From Strobilurus pachycystidiatus (taxonomy: Eukaryota; Basidiomycota; Agaricomycetes; Agaricales; Physalacriaceae): a DNA stretch of 64,000 bases. The stretch covers positions 558,001 through 622,000 of the forward strand of contig JAHLMK010000002.1 of assembly GCA_019915135.1 (NCBI GenBank). Direction: 5' to 3'. The position numbers and the translations under genes were made by a program. The notes under the pieces were generated by a model, which searched no databases, was not told the DNA's origin, and saw only the letters and a program-made list of their open reading frames with translations. Shown here piece by piece: positions 12,122 to 23,502 of this stretch (position 1 is its first letter; each line of letters opens with the position of its first letter).

Positions 12122-14184
12122 TCAATCCACGACCGAGCGTCCTGTATCTTCGCGGCAGAGCTTACAGCCAATCGTCAGATCAAAATCGCCAGTTAGAGCC
12201 GAAGAACTATACGTGAAGATATCCCACACAGCGGTGTTGTTTTTGTAGATCGTGAATCCTTCACGTGGCAGAGATTAACTCACATCCGGAAGTGGAAATA
12301 GTACTCACCATCGTTGGGCGAAGCACCGTTGAGTATAGCATCGGCATACTTGATGATTCGATTCCCTTCAGTCAGATTCAGGACACCGAATTGCCACGGC
12401 ATGATCCTGTGATCATTTAGCATCGCCTACTTCAGGAGTTCGAGACATAACGACTTGCCCGCTAGTGTTCAGTGAGTAAAGAAAGGCAGGACATGCAATG
12501 CGGGAATGACTTACCTATGACCCGTATCAATAGCTCTCTGAACCCAAGAAGGGTAGATGGACGACATGTTGCTTTCGCCACCAACCCCGAACTCTTCCAA
12601 GATGATGGGCTTGTTCGCAGTCTTGGCAGCTAAAAGGGAGTAGTCATTAAACACTGCTAGGAGAGACCCGAGAGCGCCACCGACCATTAGCGTGCTGAGA
12701 TATCCAACCAAGACCCCAATCCTCTATGGAAAAGTTGGAGCCAGGGAAAATCTAGGAAAACGACTTTTATGGACGAATGATGCGCGTCGTATCGGGGAGT
12801 ACTCACCAATTCGGGGTACCATGAAGTAGGATACATATGCTAGGTACCGCGTTTAACGTGCGCACGTGCACTGCAGCTGGCGATCGACTTACATATGTCG
12901 AGAAATCGATATTCTCCAGGTGGAGTTCACGATCGAAGTCCTCACCAGCTGAGAATAGCATCAGATATGTCCGACTCGGAGCCCCGCCTGCCCGCTATAC
13001 TCACCTTGCCCATTGTAATTATAATCCGACACGAGCGACCCGTTGAACCAATAGAACACAGGAGGGTTCCAGTTGAACTGGCCCTCGCCACCAGTCGTGA
13101 TCATATGGTTTGGATCCCTTTCGGTTCTAAAAGTTAGCCTGAGCGTTCACAAACCACGTGCTGGCACTCACAAACTCCTCACAAAGTCGGATTGTTGCTT
13201 GTACCACCCCGTGATCAGCTCAGTCGTCCCACCGCAATTCGCGCTGCCCGGAAGATCGCCCAAGCAGCGCGCCTCGTTCATGAGCTCCCACGCGAACACG
13301 GTGGACGAGTTCTTGTATCGGTCGACGAGGACCTTGGTATAACGTTCTGACCAAATCCAAATCCAAGTCAGGATTGAGCAGGGAATAGGGAGATAACTGA
13401 CGATAGGACGCGATTATTTCTGGATTGGAGTAGAAGACATCATGGGTAGCGCCCGACCCAGCGATCCAGTTGACGTACAACTCAGAGCCCTGCAATGAAA
13501 CGTCTGAGTGTACAGTGACAGATGATTGCGGTCATCGATACTTACACCGTAGCCGACCCAATTGTTGGTTAAGGCGATGAGGACTTTGATGCCGTGTTTT
13601 TCAGCGGAGTTGATCACATAGTCGAGGCGTTGTAACCCTTGAGGGCCGTCGTTCAAAGTCCATTCGGAGCTGTTCCACACCTAAAGCGAGGTAGATAAAC
13701 AATGAAGGCCGAATTGAGTGAAGCACGTACCTGGTAGTAAGTCAAGCCTGACTCAAGAGCCCCAGCGAGTTCAGAGCCATTGATCGCGTTGAAGCCCTAG
13801 TACACACACGCCTCTTCCAGCTTCTTGCTCTCAAGTCAATCGACAAGACTAACCCAAGTCCGAAGAACTTTGACCCCAGCGCCGCTCATCTCCTTGAACG
13901 TATAGTCGACATCCTCGCGGGTCGTGAGAAGAGGCAGCCACTGATAGCATCGGTCAACGCAAGGACTTGAACATGGAAGGATTCCTACATAGGAATTGGC
14001 GCCCACGAACGCCTGAGTACCTCCATATGTTAGCGACGTCGAATGGGAGCGCGTTACGACTGACAAAGGGCTTCCCATCCAGGACAAAGTTGCGACCTTG
14101 AGTCGTCACGATGCCTTTCGGGACAGAAGTTGCCCTGTAGGCACTGACAAGCGATAAGAGTAGGGATACGAGGGAGAAGCGCAT
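12122..14184 (-). CDS. Secreted mannan endo-1,4-beta-mannosidase, glycoside hydrolase family 5
   Basis: Fourteen exons on the minus strand, from 14184-14065 down to 12258-12122, all GT-AG and in phase, giving 430 residues. An N-terminal signal peptide ([18 protein letters not shown]) shows secretion. The mature protein follows the GH5_7 plan: [48 protein letters not shown] with the predicted acid/base Glu198, ITTGGEGQ, and PIILEEFGV with the predicted nucleophile Glu327. It should hydrolyse internal beta-1,4-mannosyl bonds of plant mannans during growth on litter or wood. Two exons are tiny (14012-13989, 24 nt; 12839-12807, 33 nt). There is no cellulose-binding module, unlike many secreted fungal mannanases. 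The last 15 residues are less family-like, so the 3' end is the least certain part. The gene is transcribed divergently from the cyclodeaminase-like gene. Confidence 0.93.
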
Positions 14185-14974
14185 TTTCTCGCCGTAGAGA
14201 GGTCCCCGCTGGGTATTTATGTCCTCGTATACATCATGCAGAGGTCATGAGCGCGGGTCTCTAGTCACAAGCTTGCAGCTTCCTCGGGAGAACATCGGTG
14301 TATGTGGCTTGCGGACCATGCAATCGAGACAACAACGACATAGTCAGTGTGTTCGGATAGGCAGAGTTTGGGCAGAGTCGACATATTTAGACTCGGATCT
14401 CGAACGGAGCGCCGATGATGCTGGGTGCCGTATAGGACTGGTCCTATGAGTAGAGGTAGAGATGCATTGAATTCAACTTACGAGCAATCCTCCTTCCATT
14501 GCGTTCTTTGACGAGACAGCTGCCGGTGGTAGCGTGGAGCGGACGGCGGCAACATTTGAGCCTGCACTCGGAGACCGCATGTTGTGGACACTCTCAATAT
14601 TGGGCTAGCCAAGACGGTGAAGAAGGAAGATTTCTGGGCAGAGTAGTATACACTGAGAAGCCTGCGGAGCACAAAGAGTGATTCGGACCCGCTGTGCGTT
14701 GACAACGTTGGCAAAGCTTACAATGGTCCGAAGCAAGCCTGTTGTTACAGTGACGTTTCCGTGACAGAGCTCGGGAACTTCGGCCCGTGAGTGAGCTCGA
14801 TGACTTGCATGAACTCTATCCTCCATCTTGGTGAAATCTAGACCGACGAGCTTGCGAGGACGGCGATCACAAGGCGCAGACAATTTGCATTGTCTCTCTC
14901 TCTCTTGCCCTGTCTGACATCACCTCCAGCTACACGTACCATATCCAATCACTTCAAGTCTCCGGAACGCGATC
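14185..14974. promoter_or_regulatory. Divergent intergenic region
   Basis: These 790 bases separate the start codons of the mannanase (minus) and the cyclodeaminase-like gene (plus), so they must contain both promoters. Pyrimidine-rich TCTCTCTCTC at about 14892-14902 precedes the plus-strand start. No specific operator was identified. Confidence 0.4.
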
Positions 14975-15976
14975 ATGCTAATCCTCACCGCGCCAACCAT
15001 CGATCGCGTCGTCGCCACGCTCTCGCCAGACGACCTGACCGACCTTGCCCGGCGTGTCTTTCTTCCTCCCTCACCTCCCACAAGTCCAAGTCCAAGTCCA
15101 AGTCCAAATCCACAATGCCCTCCCCGCCTACCCCTATCCGCCCCATCCTACAACGCCCTCGTCATGCCCGCATACCTGCCCCCATTCGGCAGCGCCGTCA
15201 AGGTCGTCTCTGTCCCGCATCCCGGCTCGGGTCTGGGCCTGCCAGCGACGACTCTTCTCTTAGGACCAGCCGGTGGCGCACTCGCCCTCCTCAACGCGCG
15301 CCGCCTCACGGCTCTGCGCAACGCCGCTGCCTCGCTCCTCTCTGCGCGTCTCCTCATCCCCGCCGCTCAGACCCCGAAGAGGATGGTCTGCTTCGGACGA
15401 GGCGCGCAGATCAAAGCGCACATAGCCCTGTTCGTCAAAGCGTACCCTACGCTCAGGGATGTCATCATCGTCGCGCGCTCCGATACGCAAACGGACATCA
15501 GCGTTGCGGATGCCACGATCCGGACAGAACTATCACTATCCCCAGAGGAGTTATCACGCGCGGACATAATCATCTGCGCCACGCCGTCGCGTGTGCCTTT
15601 ATTCGACCTTCCTCCGCCTCCCCTCAACTCAGACTCGCACCACGTGCACATCATCCTCATCGGCTCCTACACGCCCGAGATGCGCGAAGTGCCTTCGTCG
15701 CTCATCCGGCGCGCGCGGACGCTCCTTCTCGATGATAAAGACGCGTGTTTGCGGGAGGCGGGGGAGTTGATCGATGCAGGTGTTACTGGTATGGAGAGCG
15801 GTGTGTATGGGATGGGGGAGGCGCTGGCCATGGCCATGGACAACGACTCTTCGCGAGAGTCCATCACGATCTTCAAATCGGTAGGAACGGGGCTGCAGGA
15901 CGTGGCCATCGCGCGCTTGGTGTATGAACGTGCTGTTGAGCTCGGTGTGGGGGTTGAAGTGGAGGAGTGGGAGTGA
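14975..15976 (+). CDS. Ornithine cyclodeaminase / mu-crystallin family protein
   Basis: A single exon of 333 residues, the normal length for the family. The N-terminus (LTAPTIDRVVATLSPDDLTDLARRVF) matches the usual start. The NAD(P)-binding Rossmann motif is GRGAQIKAHIALFVKAYP, followed by VIIVAR and a second conserved block IIICATPSRVPLF and IILIGSYTPEMREV. The C-terminal FKSVGTGLQDVAIARLVYERA is typical. Family members bind NAD(P)H and act as cyclodeaminases or imine/ketimine reductases. The exact substrate cannot be read from the sequence. Residues 35-47 contain a Ser-Pro run encoded by a CAAGTC hexanucleotide repeat at about 15081-15110, an insertion in a loop. The codon use is very GC-rich. 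Confidence 0.9.
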   Translation: MLILTAPTIDRVVATLSPDDLTDLARRVFLPPSPPTSPSPSPSPNPQCPPRLPLSAPSYNALVMPAYLPPFGSAVKVVSVPHPGSGLGLPATTLLLGPAGGALALLNARRLTALRNAAASLLSARLLIPAAQTPKRMVCFGRGAQIKAHIALFVKAYPTLRDVIIVARSDTQTDISVADATIRTELSLSPEELSRADIIICATPSRVPLFDLPPPPLNSDSHHVHIILIGSYTPEMREVPSSLIRRARTLLLDDKDACLREAGELIDAGVTGMESGVYGMGEALAMAMDNDSSRESITIFKSVGTGLQDVAIARLVYERAVELGVGVEVEEWE

Positions 15977-17561
15977 TCACTGTTCTGGTTTGCACCGGGG
16001 ACCGATCCTTCCGGTCAGACAAGTATGTAGCTCACACAAGAGACGCAGTCTACTGACATGAAACGCGTCGCCTGTCGGTCGGGCGAGGCCACAATATGTA
16101 TGGGATATCGAATCATATCATCCGTTTTTACAAGTACGAACAGTGTGTCCATTTTTTTCGCAAATCTGATGCCAGTGAAAATGGATACTAGTGCATTTGA
16201 CGTCGCCGAGGCCAGTATCTTGACGTTCCTCAAGGGAATAAGGACCTGGACAGGTCACTCAACGGTCTTGGTTCATATGAGTAGAGTAGAAGGATAATAT
16301 CACACTTTTTAAATAAGTAGTACTCATAACAGAACACCTCTTCTCCTGAATGGAATGTAGATGCGTTGTCCGTTTATGTGTTGGGTGAGTTTAGTACAGT
16401 CCTGTCTAACGTAAAGTACTCACCAACCTGGACCTGCGTCCTCACGGCTTTGTGTCAAGTTAGTACGTCTATTCTTATTGCTCACACTAAAAATCGAAGC
16501 CTCATGTCGGCATGAGTGGAAGCGGGCGACGTGCGTGGTGAGCGACGCGTCCACGAACTTTATACACTGATACTCATCGTTACATCCGAGTCCCCACCCC
16601 TCCGGGTGGATGATGTCTTGGCCACATCTCAGGCTTGCCGTGTGTCTCCGATCTAACTTGACGATTCCAATGTCCGTCCCGGAAGCTTCCGGTTCACAAA
16701 TCAACGCGAATGCCAATGATAGGTAGGCGTCCTTTACCGTGACTAGGGACAGGGAAGTGCTAGTTATCATAATCTTCCCTTTTTCCAAGTGCCACGCCAC
16801 AAGGAGGTCTGGACTCGGATGCATTGAGGAGTGGACAGGTCACTCAACGGTCCCAGTCCATGTAAGAGGTGGATTCTGTCAAGCTTTTTAGTACCCCAAG
16901 ACCGAACATGTACACCTGTCACCAGTGACCATTCCCTTTCCGAGTCCGAGTCCGAGTCCTTACCGTTGACTACTCCGAATATTGCTGTGGACGCGTCGCC
17001 TGCCAGTGTCGGTCGGGTGGGGCTACCTTGATGTGCATGGGATATCGAATCATTCCAACTTGCGAGCACGCCAGGAAAGAACTGATTGCCTGTGAGCCTG
17101 AGGAGTGGACAGGTCACTCGGTCCACATATCTTGATCTTTGTCAAAGCTTTTTAAGTACTACTCAAGAGTCAGAACGGAACACCATTCCCCGGGCCTTAT
17201 TATGTCAAGCTTTTTGGTACTCAACACCATGAGCCCCGAGTCCCGTTGACTGCTTGAATCCGAACGTGCCCACAGTCTGTCACATCCTAACCATCTCAGA
17301 AAAGACCGGAATCTGGCTTGGTGTGTTTACATCGCAGCACATTGCACTCACAATCCCTCCGAGCATGGGCAAAAGAGGATTTGGTGTCTTTCGAGAATAG
17401 GCAGAGTGGGCCGCGCATCCCTTGAGGGATATGTCCACATCCCAGACTATACTGACACACAACAGAAGGATAATGATACATACAGCAGAAGAATAGTATG
17501 TACTCCGGGTGAATCCCGCAAGCCTATTCGTATCATACAACAAAATCCCATTCCCCTAGCT
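15977..17561. repeat. Degenerate repeats between the cyclodeaminase and the first GRF gene
   Basis: Two interleaved families recur. One is TGGACAGGTCACTC(AACGGTC) at about 16248, 16832 and 17105. The copy at 17105-17126 is a dyad, GTGGAC, 10-base spacer, GTCCAC. The other is (G)TCAAGCTTTTT(A/G)GTACT at about 16877, 17146 (variant) and 17207. A block around 16066-16115 recurs at 16990-17055, ending in GGGATATCGAATCAT in both. No protein gene is supported here. Confidence 0.7.
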
Positions 17562-18642
17562 TCATGCTCCTCGTCTTGCAGCCAACAAGTCCTGGAAGAT
17601 ACCCACGCTTCGCTTCTCCCTCTCCAAATCCCTGCGGAGGTCGGCGTTCTCGTCGCGCAGGCGGGTGAGGTCCGCGTCTGCGTCGGGCGCGGGGGTGGGG
17701 ACCCTCTCCCTCTCCCTCAAGTCCCCCACCTCCCCTTGCAGCCTCCCATTCTCCTCCTCCAACTCCCTGACGCGTCTCCGGAGCGCGGCGATGTGCGCGC
17801 GCACGGGCGCGAGTATGTCCTCGTCCGCGTCTTCCTCTCCCTCACCGCCTCCACCAAAGACGTCCCCGTCCCCCTCCTGGTCCTCCTGCTTGACCTCCCT
17901 ATCGAGATAACTCAAGCTCGTGCTCCGGCCCGTCCGCCTCGAGCGCGGGGGAAGGTGGCGCGGAGGGGAGGGGGAGGAGAAGAGTGGCTGGGAGCTGGGT
18001 TGGGGTTGGTGCTGGGAAGGCAACTCTTCCTCCTCTTCCTCCTGTTCGGGGGGTTGGGCGTCCTGAAAAGCGAATGGCTCGCTTTGGCTCCCTCCCTGAG
18101 TACTCCCACTCCCCCGACCCCCTTGCGAGCTCCCCGCCTGACTCTGGCTCTCCCTGAGCGCCGTGGTGATGTCGTCGATGCGCCTCCGCTTGCCCTCGGT
18201 CACGGGACTGTCCGTGTCGTGCGGCCGCTTCTTCGAGGGCGTGGACGGGTAGGGGTTGGAGAAGAACGCGGCGGGGGTGTATGTCGTAGACGTCGGTTTG
18301 GCTAGTGAAGAGGAAGAAGGCGCGGGTTTCGGCGGCGAGGAAGAAGAGGGCGTGAACAGCGCAGACGACGTGTTGGGTTTGAACGGCGACGAGGAGGGTT
18401 GCGAGCCCGACCCAGACGGATCCTTCATCTCATCGATCCACACTGCGTACCTTCAGTCAGCTTCAACCGCCTCAGGAAAACCATAAGCAGGACGCACCAA
18501 ACAAACAGCTATCCAACCCATCCTTGCACTTCCAGTACTTCCTCCCGGGGTTGCGCGCCGTGTTGCTAGTCAGCAGCCGCGCTTTGCCATGCGTGCACAG
18601 CACGTCGCCCGTCGCTGGGTCGAGCGTGTATTTCTTGTGCAT
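17562..18642 (-). CDS. GRF-type zinc finger / coiled-coil protein, copy A
   Basis: Two exons: 18642-18498 and 18442-17562, giving 341 residues. Residues 13-50 form a GRF zinc finger (Cys16, His18, Cys39, Cys46; ARNPGRKYWKC, SCLFVWIDEMK), a module that in known proteins (NEIL3, APE2, topoisomerase III-alpha) binds single-stranded DNA. Residues 60-230 are Ser/Pro rich with a basic patch KKRPHD and KRRRIDDI that may serve as a nuclear signal. Residues 235-330 are charged coiled coil (VRELEEENGRLQGEVGDL, LRRDLEREKRSVG). Start at ATG 18642 (MHKKYTLDP). An upstream TTG would extend the frame. The gene lies in the left arm of the large inverted duplication and is near-identical to the plus-strand gene at 29638-30724. 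Function unknown. A nuclear nucleic-acid-binding role is inferred from the finger. Confidence 0.85.
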
Positions 18643-20610
18643 CGGGGGTTGTGGCGGTTGTGGAGGGATGTTGTACAAGACTGGGGCTGGTGTGTTGCTA
18701 GCCGAGAGTGTTGTTTAGTTCAGCGTGAAGTCCGAATCCGATGTGAGTCAAGACGTGTTAAAAGGAGGCGGAGAGAATAGCAGTAGATGGCGGGCGGAAG
18801 GAAAGTCGGAATCTACCCCGGGCCGACGGATTTCGGGACTCGGGAGTCGGGATGACTCATCGATCGGCGCACCTACGCAAGAAAACTCAAGTACTCGCCG
18901 CTATGCATGTGGGCGAGCAACGGGTGGGCGACGCGTCCACGAGTACCCGAGCAACATTGAAATGTAGACACCGCCGCTCTCGAGTCTTCTGCTGCGGCCT
19001 GCCATCACCCGCCACAAAAATGACCAGGGATCCAGCAAAGGGTACAGTGTGGGCGACGCATACTTACCTCCAAGCCTCCGCCTAGAGTCTCACCCGCGTA
19101 TACTTACTACAAAAATGATAGACTGTGACAAGTGAATGCTCGCCGACTGATCAGCGACGTGTCCACGTCCTATCTCGCCAATCCTCACCCGACACCGCAT
19201 CCACCCAAAAAACTTGCATGTTTCCGGGTCAAGCGGCCTGCGTCCGCGCGTAAGTATAATCGCACATCCTCTGCTCCCTCCCGGGCCAATTCTGGTAAAG
19301 AGACGACGGTGCCTGCTATGCGACGCGTCAACATTCTCTAGGACTCATCGCCCTCCTCGGGCCAACTGTACCAAAAAAAAATGTCTTGTTCGAGGAGCTC
19401 CAAACAGCAGACGACGGTGCGCGTCCACGAACTGAGTTGCATTAACCCGTATTCACAGACACTTGTCGGGGAAGGCTTCATTCATATCCCTCGCTGCCCG
19501 GCGTCTTCGATGCACAACCCTCGACACCTACTATGTAAGGTAAAACATTGCCAGTGAGCGGTACCTGCAGCAGTGTGGGCGTGGGTGACGCGTCTACACC
19601 TTCGAACCCACTCCAATCACATATATATATATCTCGAGACTTGTATACTGGTACCACAAAAAGACCAACGGAGCTCTATTGTGACTGGGTACTCACCGAC
19701 CGATCAGCGAGGTGTCCACGTCCTATGTATGCAAGTCCAATTGCCGCAAATCACAACTCCGACTCCGAACTGCCTATTACCCAAGTCAACATGCCACCAA
19801 AAGACATACAAGCCCGGCGCATACCTAAACGCGGACTCGGATGCGCTGGGATCCTCTCACACATAGTACAAAAATGATTGGCAAGGTTCTAGTTGAACGA
19901 CGGTGCGTGCTGGGCAACGCGTCCACATGAACTCAGAGTCAGAGTCTTTTGTCAGTCTATCCTTGCCTCCTATATATACTGGTATCTCCCTCAAAAAGAA
20001 ATCACGTCACAACACCTAGGTATTATTATTGTGAGCAGACGACGGTACGTGGTGCGGACAACGAGTGGGCGACGCGTCCACGGCTCCAAATCACCTTGTT
20101 CACATATTTCGAGACTTGCCTACTTGTATCACAAAGACAACAGTCTCAAATACTAAGTAACGAGGATGTTCGCGGATTGCGTCCACGTCCTTGCAACTCC
20201 GAACAAAATCCAATTGCGGAGACACCAAAATATACACAAGCGCGGCGCCGCATACATACCTGAATGCAGACTCCAAGTTCCATACCAAAAACCACATCCT
20301 CACAGGGGCATCAGACGACTCGGACGACGGTGCGTGCTTCCACACATAACATCAGTGTTTCCTCACCTTCTCTACTCACTGCTCCCTCTACCCAAGGGAT
20401 TCCGTCCTGACCTGGATGAAAAGCGGACTGCACAAACACGGTGTGTCCAGCCGTAGCCTTCAAACGGTACACTCCAAAAGCGAATTCCGACGCGACAAGT
20501 GTACATACATTCTCCACATGAAAAAAAAAATCATCTGCGAGGAAAGGATCGTGGACGACATTGCGCGCTAAGCGACGTGTCCACAGTGTTTCCTCTTTCG
20601 TGTATGTTTT
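17562..20610. repeat. Left arm of a large inverted duplication
   Basis: The minus-strand reading of this segment matches the plus-strand reading of 27350-30724. Anchors in reverse order: the GRF gene; 18836-18950 with 29346-29455; about 19190-19250 with 28482-28545; about 19476-19530 with 28217-28275; 19896-19926 with 27933-27963; and about 20560-20600 with 27358-27400. Similarity is very high in the gene and decreases towards the centre, where small insertions and deletions shift the spacing by a few hundred bases. Confidence 0.8.
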
Positions 20611-21743
20611 ATCAATTCCTTCACTCCCGTCGGGTAGTGCTGGGCCGTTCGACGTGTACTTCCCAGGGTTGTAACTAGATAGGCACGGGGGTTCGCGTGG
20701 TGGTGGGCGCGCGTAAGGGAGGGTGTTGGGCCAGGGGAGGGACAATTCGGCGCTGAGGAACACTTTGGGAAGGGGAGACCACGCCAATGAGGAGAGTTGA
20801 TGTCGGAGTGGCTCTGGGAGGAGAGTTGATCCAGAAGGACTCGGAGGAGGGAGGGGACGTGTGGCGTTCGAACGGCGAGCTCCTCAATCCACACTGAGTA
20901 ACTACATCCACGCCAGGACAAAGCAAACGAAGAGCTATCCAGCCTGTCCTTGCTTTCGTTCCGAGGTTTTGGGTCGTGTTGGTCGGGCTTCTTCGTGTCG
21001 CCCGTCGACGGGTCGAGTATCGCAGGTCCGCGAATGGTGCGTGGTGGGGGATGGTGTTGACGTGCAACGTCGGACAGTGAGACTCGGTTCCGTGTCAAGT
21101 GCGATTAGTGTGCGTGTCGACCATAAATGTAAGTACCGTAGTCAAACCGTAGTGGTGGGCGTGCGGAAGGAAAGATGAAGTCTACCCGGGGCCGCGAGCC
21201 TCTCCTCTACACGGACACCCACGAAAGAAAACGTGAGCTGTCCAATGCACCAGTACATGTAGGCGAGCAACGAGTGAGTGACGCGTCCACGGGTACTAGG
21301 GCATCTTGGCTGGCAATTGCGCTCTTCACACCAGCTGAGTACCCGAAAAGATCATGCTTTTAGTAACTTGCAGGATTTTGAAGGCAGGCGATGTACGTGA
21401 TGGGCGACAGGTCTACGAAGTTCTACGGCATACTAGTACTACGATCCTCTCCCTCTCTCTTGATTCAAGGTCTACGGATCATGGATTATATTCTATTCAT
21501 ACTCGGCACGGACCATTCCTCGTCCCGCGCTCACACCAGGAATCGGACTCCTGCTCTTTATGTAACGATCCCTCTCCAGAAAGCCGTGCCCGCTTTTGAT
21601 GGCGATGCTGCAAATGCGACTTCCTTTCGAAGCAGAAACCTGCAGCCTGCAGGCTGTCAATATATTGCTTGTCCCTTCATCCCTGATTTCGCGTCCTATG
21701 ATATGGATCTCTCTCGCACGAGGCCTTCTTCCCTCTGTCCACC
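18643..21743. repeat. Dispersed dyad-motif repeats, left cluster
   Basis: Non-coding stretch carrying many copies of a motif whose right end is ACGCGTCCAC, usually preceded by GACGGTGCGTGNTGGGCG or a variant. Examples: about 18926-18940, 19301-19332, 19405-19425, 19590-19605, 19896-19926, 20038-20081, 20325-20340, 20555-20582 and 21262-21290. Spacing is irregular, roughly 90-250 bases. Orientation is opposite to the copies at 27-31 kb. A short TA run lies at 19620-19632 and a run of ten A at about 20520-20530. Confidence 0.75.
20568..21050 (-). pseudogene. Decayed third copy of the GRF/coiled-coil gene
   Basis: Read on the minus strand this segment still aligns with the start of the two intact GRF genes: ILDPSTGDT against TLDPATGDV, ESKDRLDSS against KCKDGLDSC, and SVWIEE against FVWIDE. 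The zinc ligands are lost (CTHGK has become KKPDQ, and KC and SC have become ES and SS), the start codon is gone, and the sequence corresponding to the intron is read through. The following sequence no longer matches the coiled-coil part. It is therefore a relic rather than a working gene. Confidence 0.65.
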
Positions 21744-23027
21744 ATGGCTAAAGGTGGGGTCGCTTCCGAATCCCCCTTCACAGCACTGCTCGACGCCTCC
21801 GTCAGAGCCGCCAAGTACTTCAAAGGCTTCGACGACATCGTCCGGGAGCTCGAACTGACCCGCGCCTACTTGCGCCATCTGCGCAGCGTCTGGGATATCT
21901 TCTCTCCCGCCGATCCATGGTTCCGAGCCCTACACAGTCCCGAAGTCGCCCGTATCGTTGGATCGCTTGCAGTACCAGTCAGACGACAGCGATTCCGGGT
22001 ACTTAGGCTTGGGCGCGTGAAGTGGATAGAAGGCTCGGAGGTGAAAAAGGTGCTGGGACAGTTGCACAGGATCAACGCGCTCTTGAACGCGGCGGTTCAG
22101 GTAGACGTATGGCAAGTCATATCATAATCCTCAGAATGTCGAGCACAAAATTGACGCGTAACACATACTAGTCGATTGACTGCTGCGATAAAGGATGACA
22201 ATGAGATGGTTTCGCGGCTGGGCCTAGCAGTCAGAGGAGAGCGCACCGGGATCAGGCGGTGGTCATTCCGGCGTTCAAAGTCGTCCCAGAGCAGCATTGG
22301 GGTCATTGGAGGCGGCAACGACGGCGTGTTCGCCAACCTTCTCGCCGAGCCGTCTCTCACCCTCGTTACCGAAGACCAGGACATGCCACCCAGTTACAGC
22401 GAAGCGAACGCGGACCAGGTGCCCTGCTACCGGACGGAGCGGGATGGCGACGACAGCCTCGGCTGGAACGACCTCGGCCCCCGCTTGGCGACATTCGCGA
22501 TCCACGCGCTGCTGTCGTTCCTCTTCCAGCTCATGGGCTTCGGCATACTGTACATGATAACGGCCGACTGGGTGGGCCGCGCGGGGTTCGGCGCGACGGT
22601 CGTGCAGGTCGGGGCGTACCTGCAGTGGAGGGCCGACACGCAGACAGCCAATTCGATGTTCTGCATCGTGCTGGGGTGGCCGGTGATTCTACACGCGGTG
22701 GGCTGGCGAGCGGCATGTGCCATCCACGCGCTTCTGTTCTTCTTCCAGCAGTACATCAGCTTCGGCGTCCCATACATGAGGGCGACCGACGTGGAGGGCC
22801 GCGCGGGGATGGGCACGACGCTTGTGCTGGTGGGGGTGTGGTTGTGGCGGACGGAAAGGGGGCAAGTCAAGTCGCTCTTCTGCATGGCGCTGGGGGGGTT
22901 TGTGATCCTGTACTCGGTGCGCTCGTTTTGGCGCGCTAAGCGCGAACCGCCGACTTTGAGATTGAGTCGCAACTGGAAGGTGCAGCCCAATGTGGTTTCC
23001 GTTTTTGGTATTCCGCTGGGCGACTAA
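21744..23027 (+). CDS. BSD2/Ndfip-like (PPxY, multi-membrane-span) protein with internally duplicated core
   Basis: Modelled as exons 21744-22100 and 22206-23027 (392 residues). The second part alone, from ATG 22206, would be a 273-residue protein, so two separate genes are possible. The second part carries the BSD2 hallmark GGNDGVFANL, then MPPSYSEANAD with a PPxY motif that recruits Nedd4/Rsp5-type ubiquitin ligases in the known family, then hydrophobic spans. The core (IHALL, GFGILYM, GRAGFGATVVQVGAYL, SMFCIVLGWPVIL) is repeated once more (IHALLFFFQQ, GVPYMRATD, GRAGMGTTLVLVGVWL, SLFCMALGGFVIL), which is a tandem duplication within the protein. The known role of BSD2 is sorting metal transporters in the Golgi/endosome to the vacuole. 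The first 119 residues are a helical domain I do not recognise and are not shared with the paralogue at 32696-33910. Confidence 0.72.
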
Positions 23028-23502
23028 GTAGTCTCTCATAAACAGATGTATAATACTGTATTTTATGTCTATTGTTCAGTTCAATGTAAGTGTTAGACTG
23101 ATAGTAAGGATCCTCCGTCCAGAATGTACAATTTGTATAGAGTTCCAGAATCTCCGTAGGAGGTAAGAAATGCAATCCAGACTCAGTTCGAGTATGTGTC
23201 GCTCACCGTGTACCGTTGTCCGCTTTCATGCCCATGTAGAAATTGTGAATCTCAAGCTGTAGTTCAAATTAAGAGAAAGCGATGAGCAGAGGCAGTGAGC
23301 GTACCATATACCTTTCACACTCTAGAGTGTTCCCTCGAAGTTGTTGCACTTGCTCTCTAACGGACAAGCATAGAGTCAGACTGAGTACGCACGCTGGTGT
23401 GAGATAGAAAGCGGGAGCGCAGACTAGTCAAAATAGGGTTACTGTTATTCTCACTACCGTACAAGATACATTTGAGCATAATATGGGGTTGGATATCACG
23501 AT
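23028..23502. other. Convergent intergenic region
   Basis: These 475 bases lie between the 3' ends of the BSD2-like gene and the minus-strand gene that follows. AT-richer than the flanks, as expected for two 3' regions. No feature recognised. Confidence 0.4.

Noticed and set aside
14890..15735. 281-codon plus-strand frame
   Set aside because: A shifted frame over the cyclodeaminase gene, rich in Arg/Pro/His without domain content.
22259..22939. 226-codon plus-strand frame
   Set aside because: Alternative frame over the BSD2-like gene. It is Gly/Arg/Val rich and has no signature, whereas the other frame has the family motifs.
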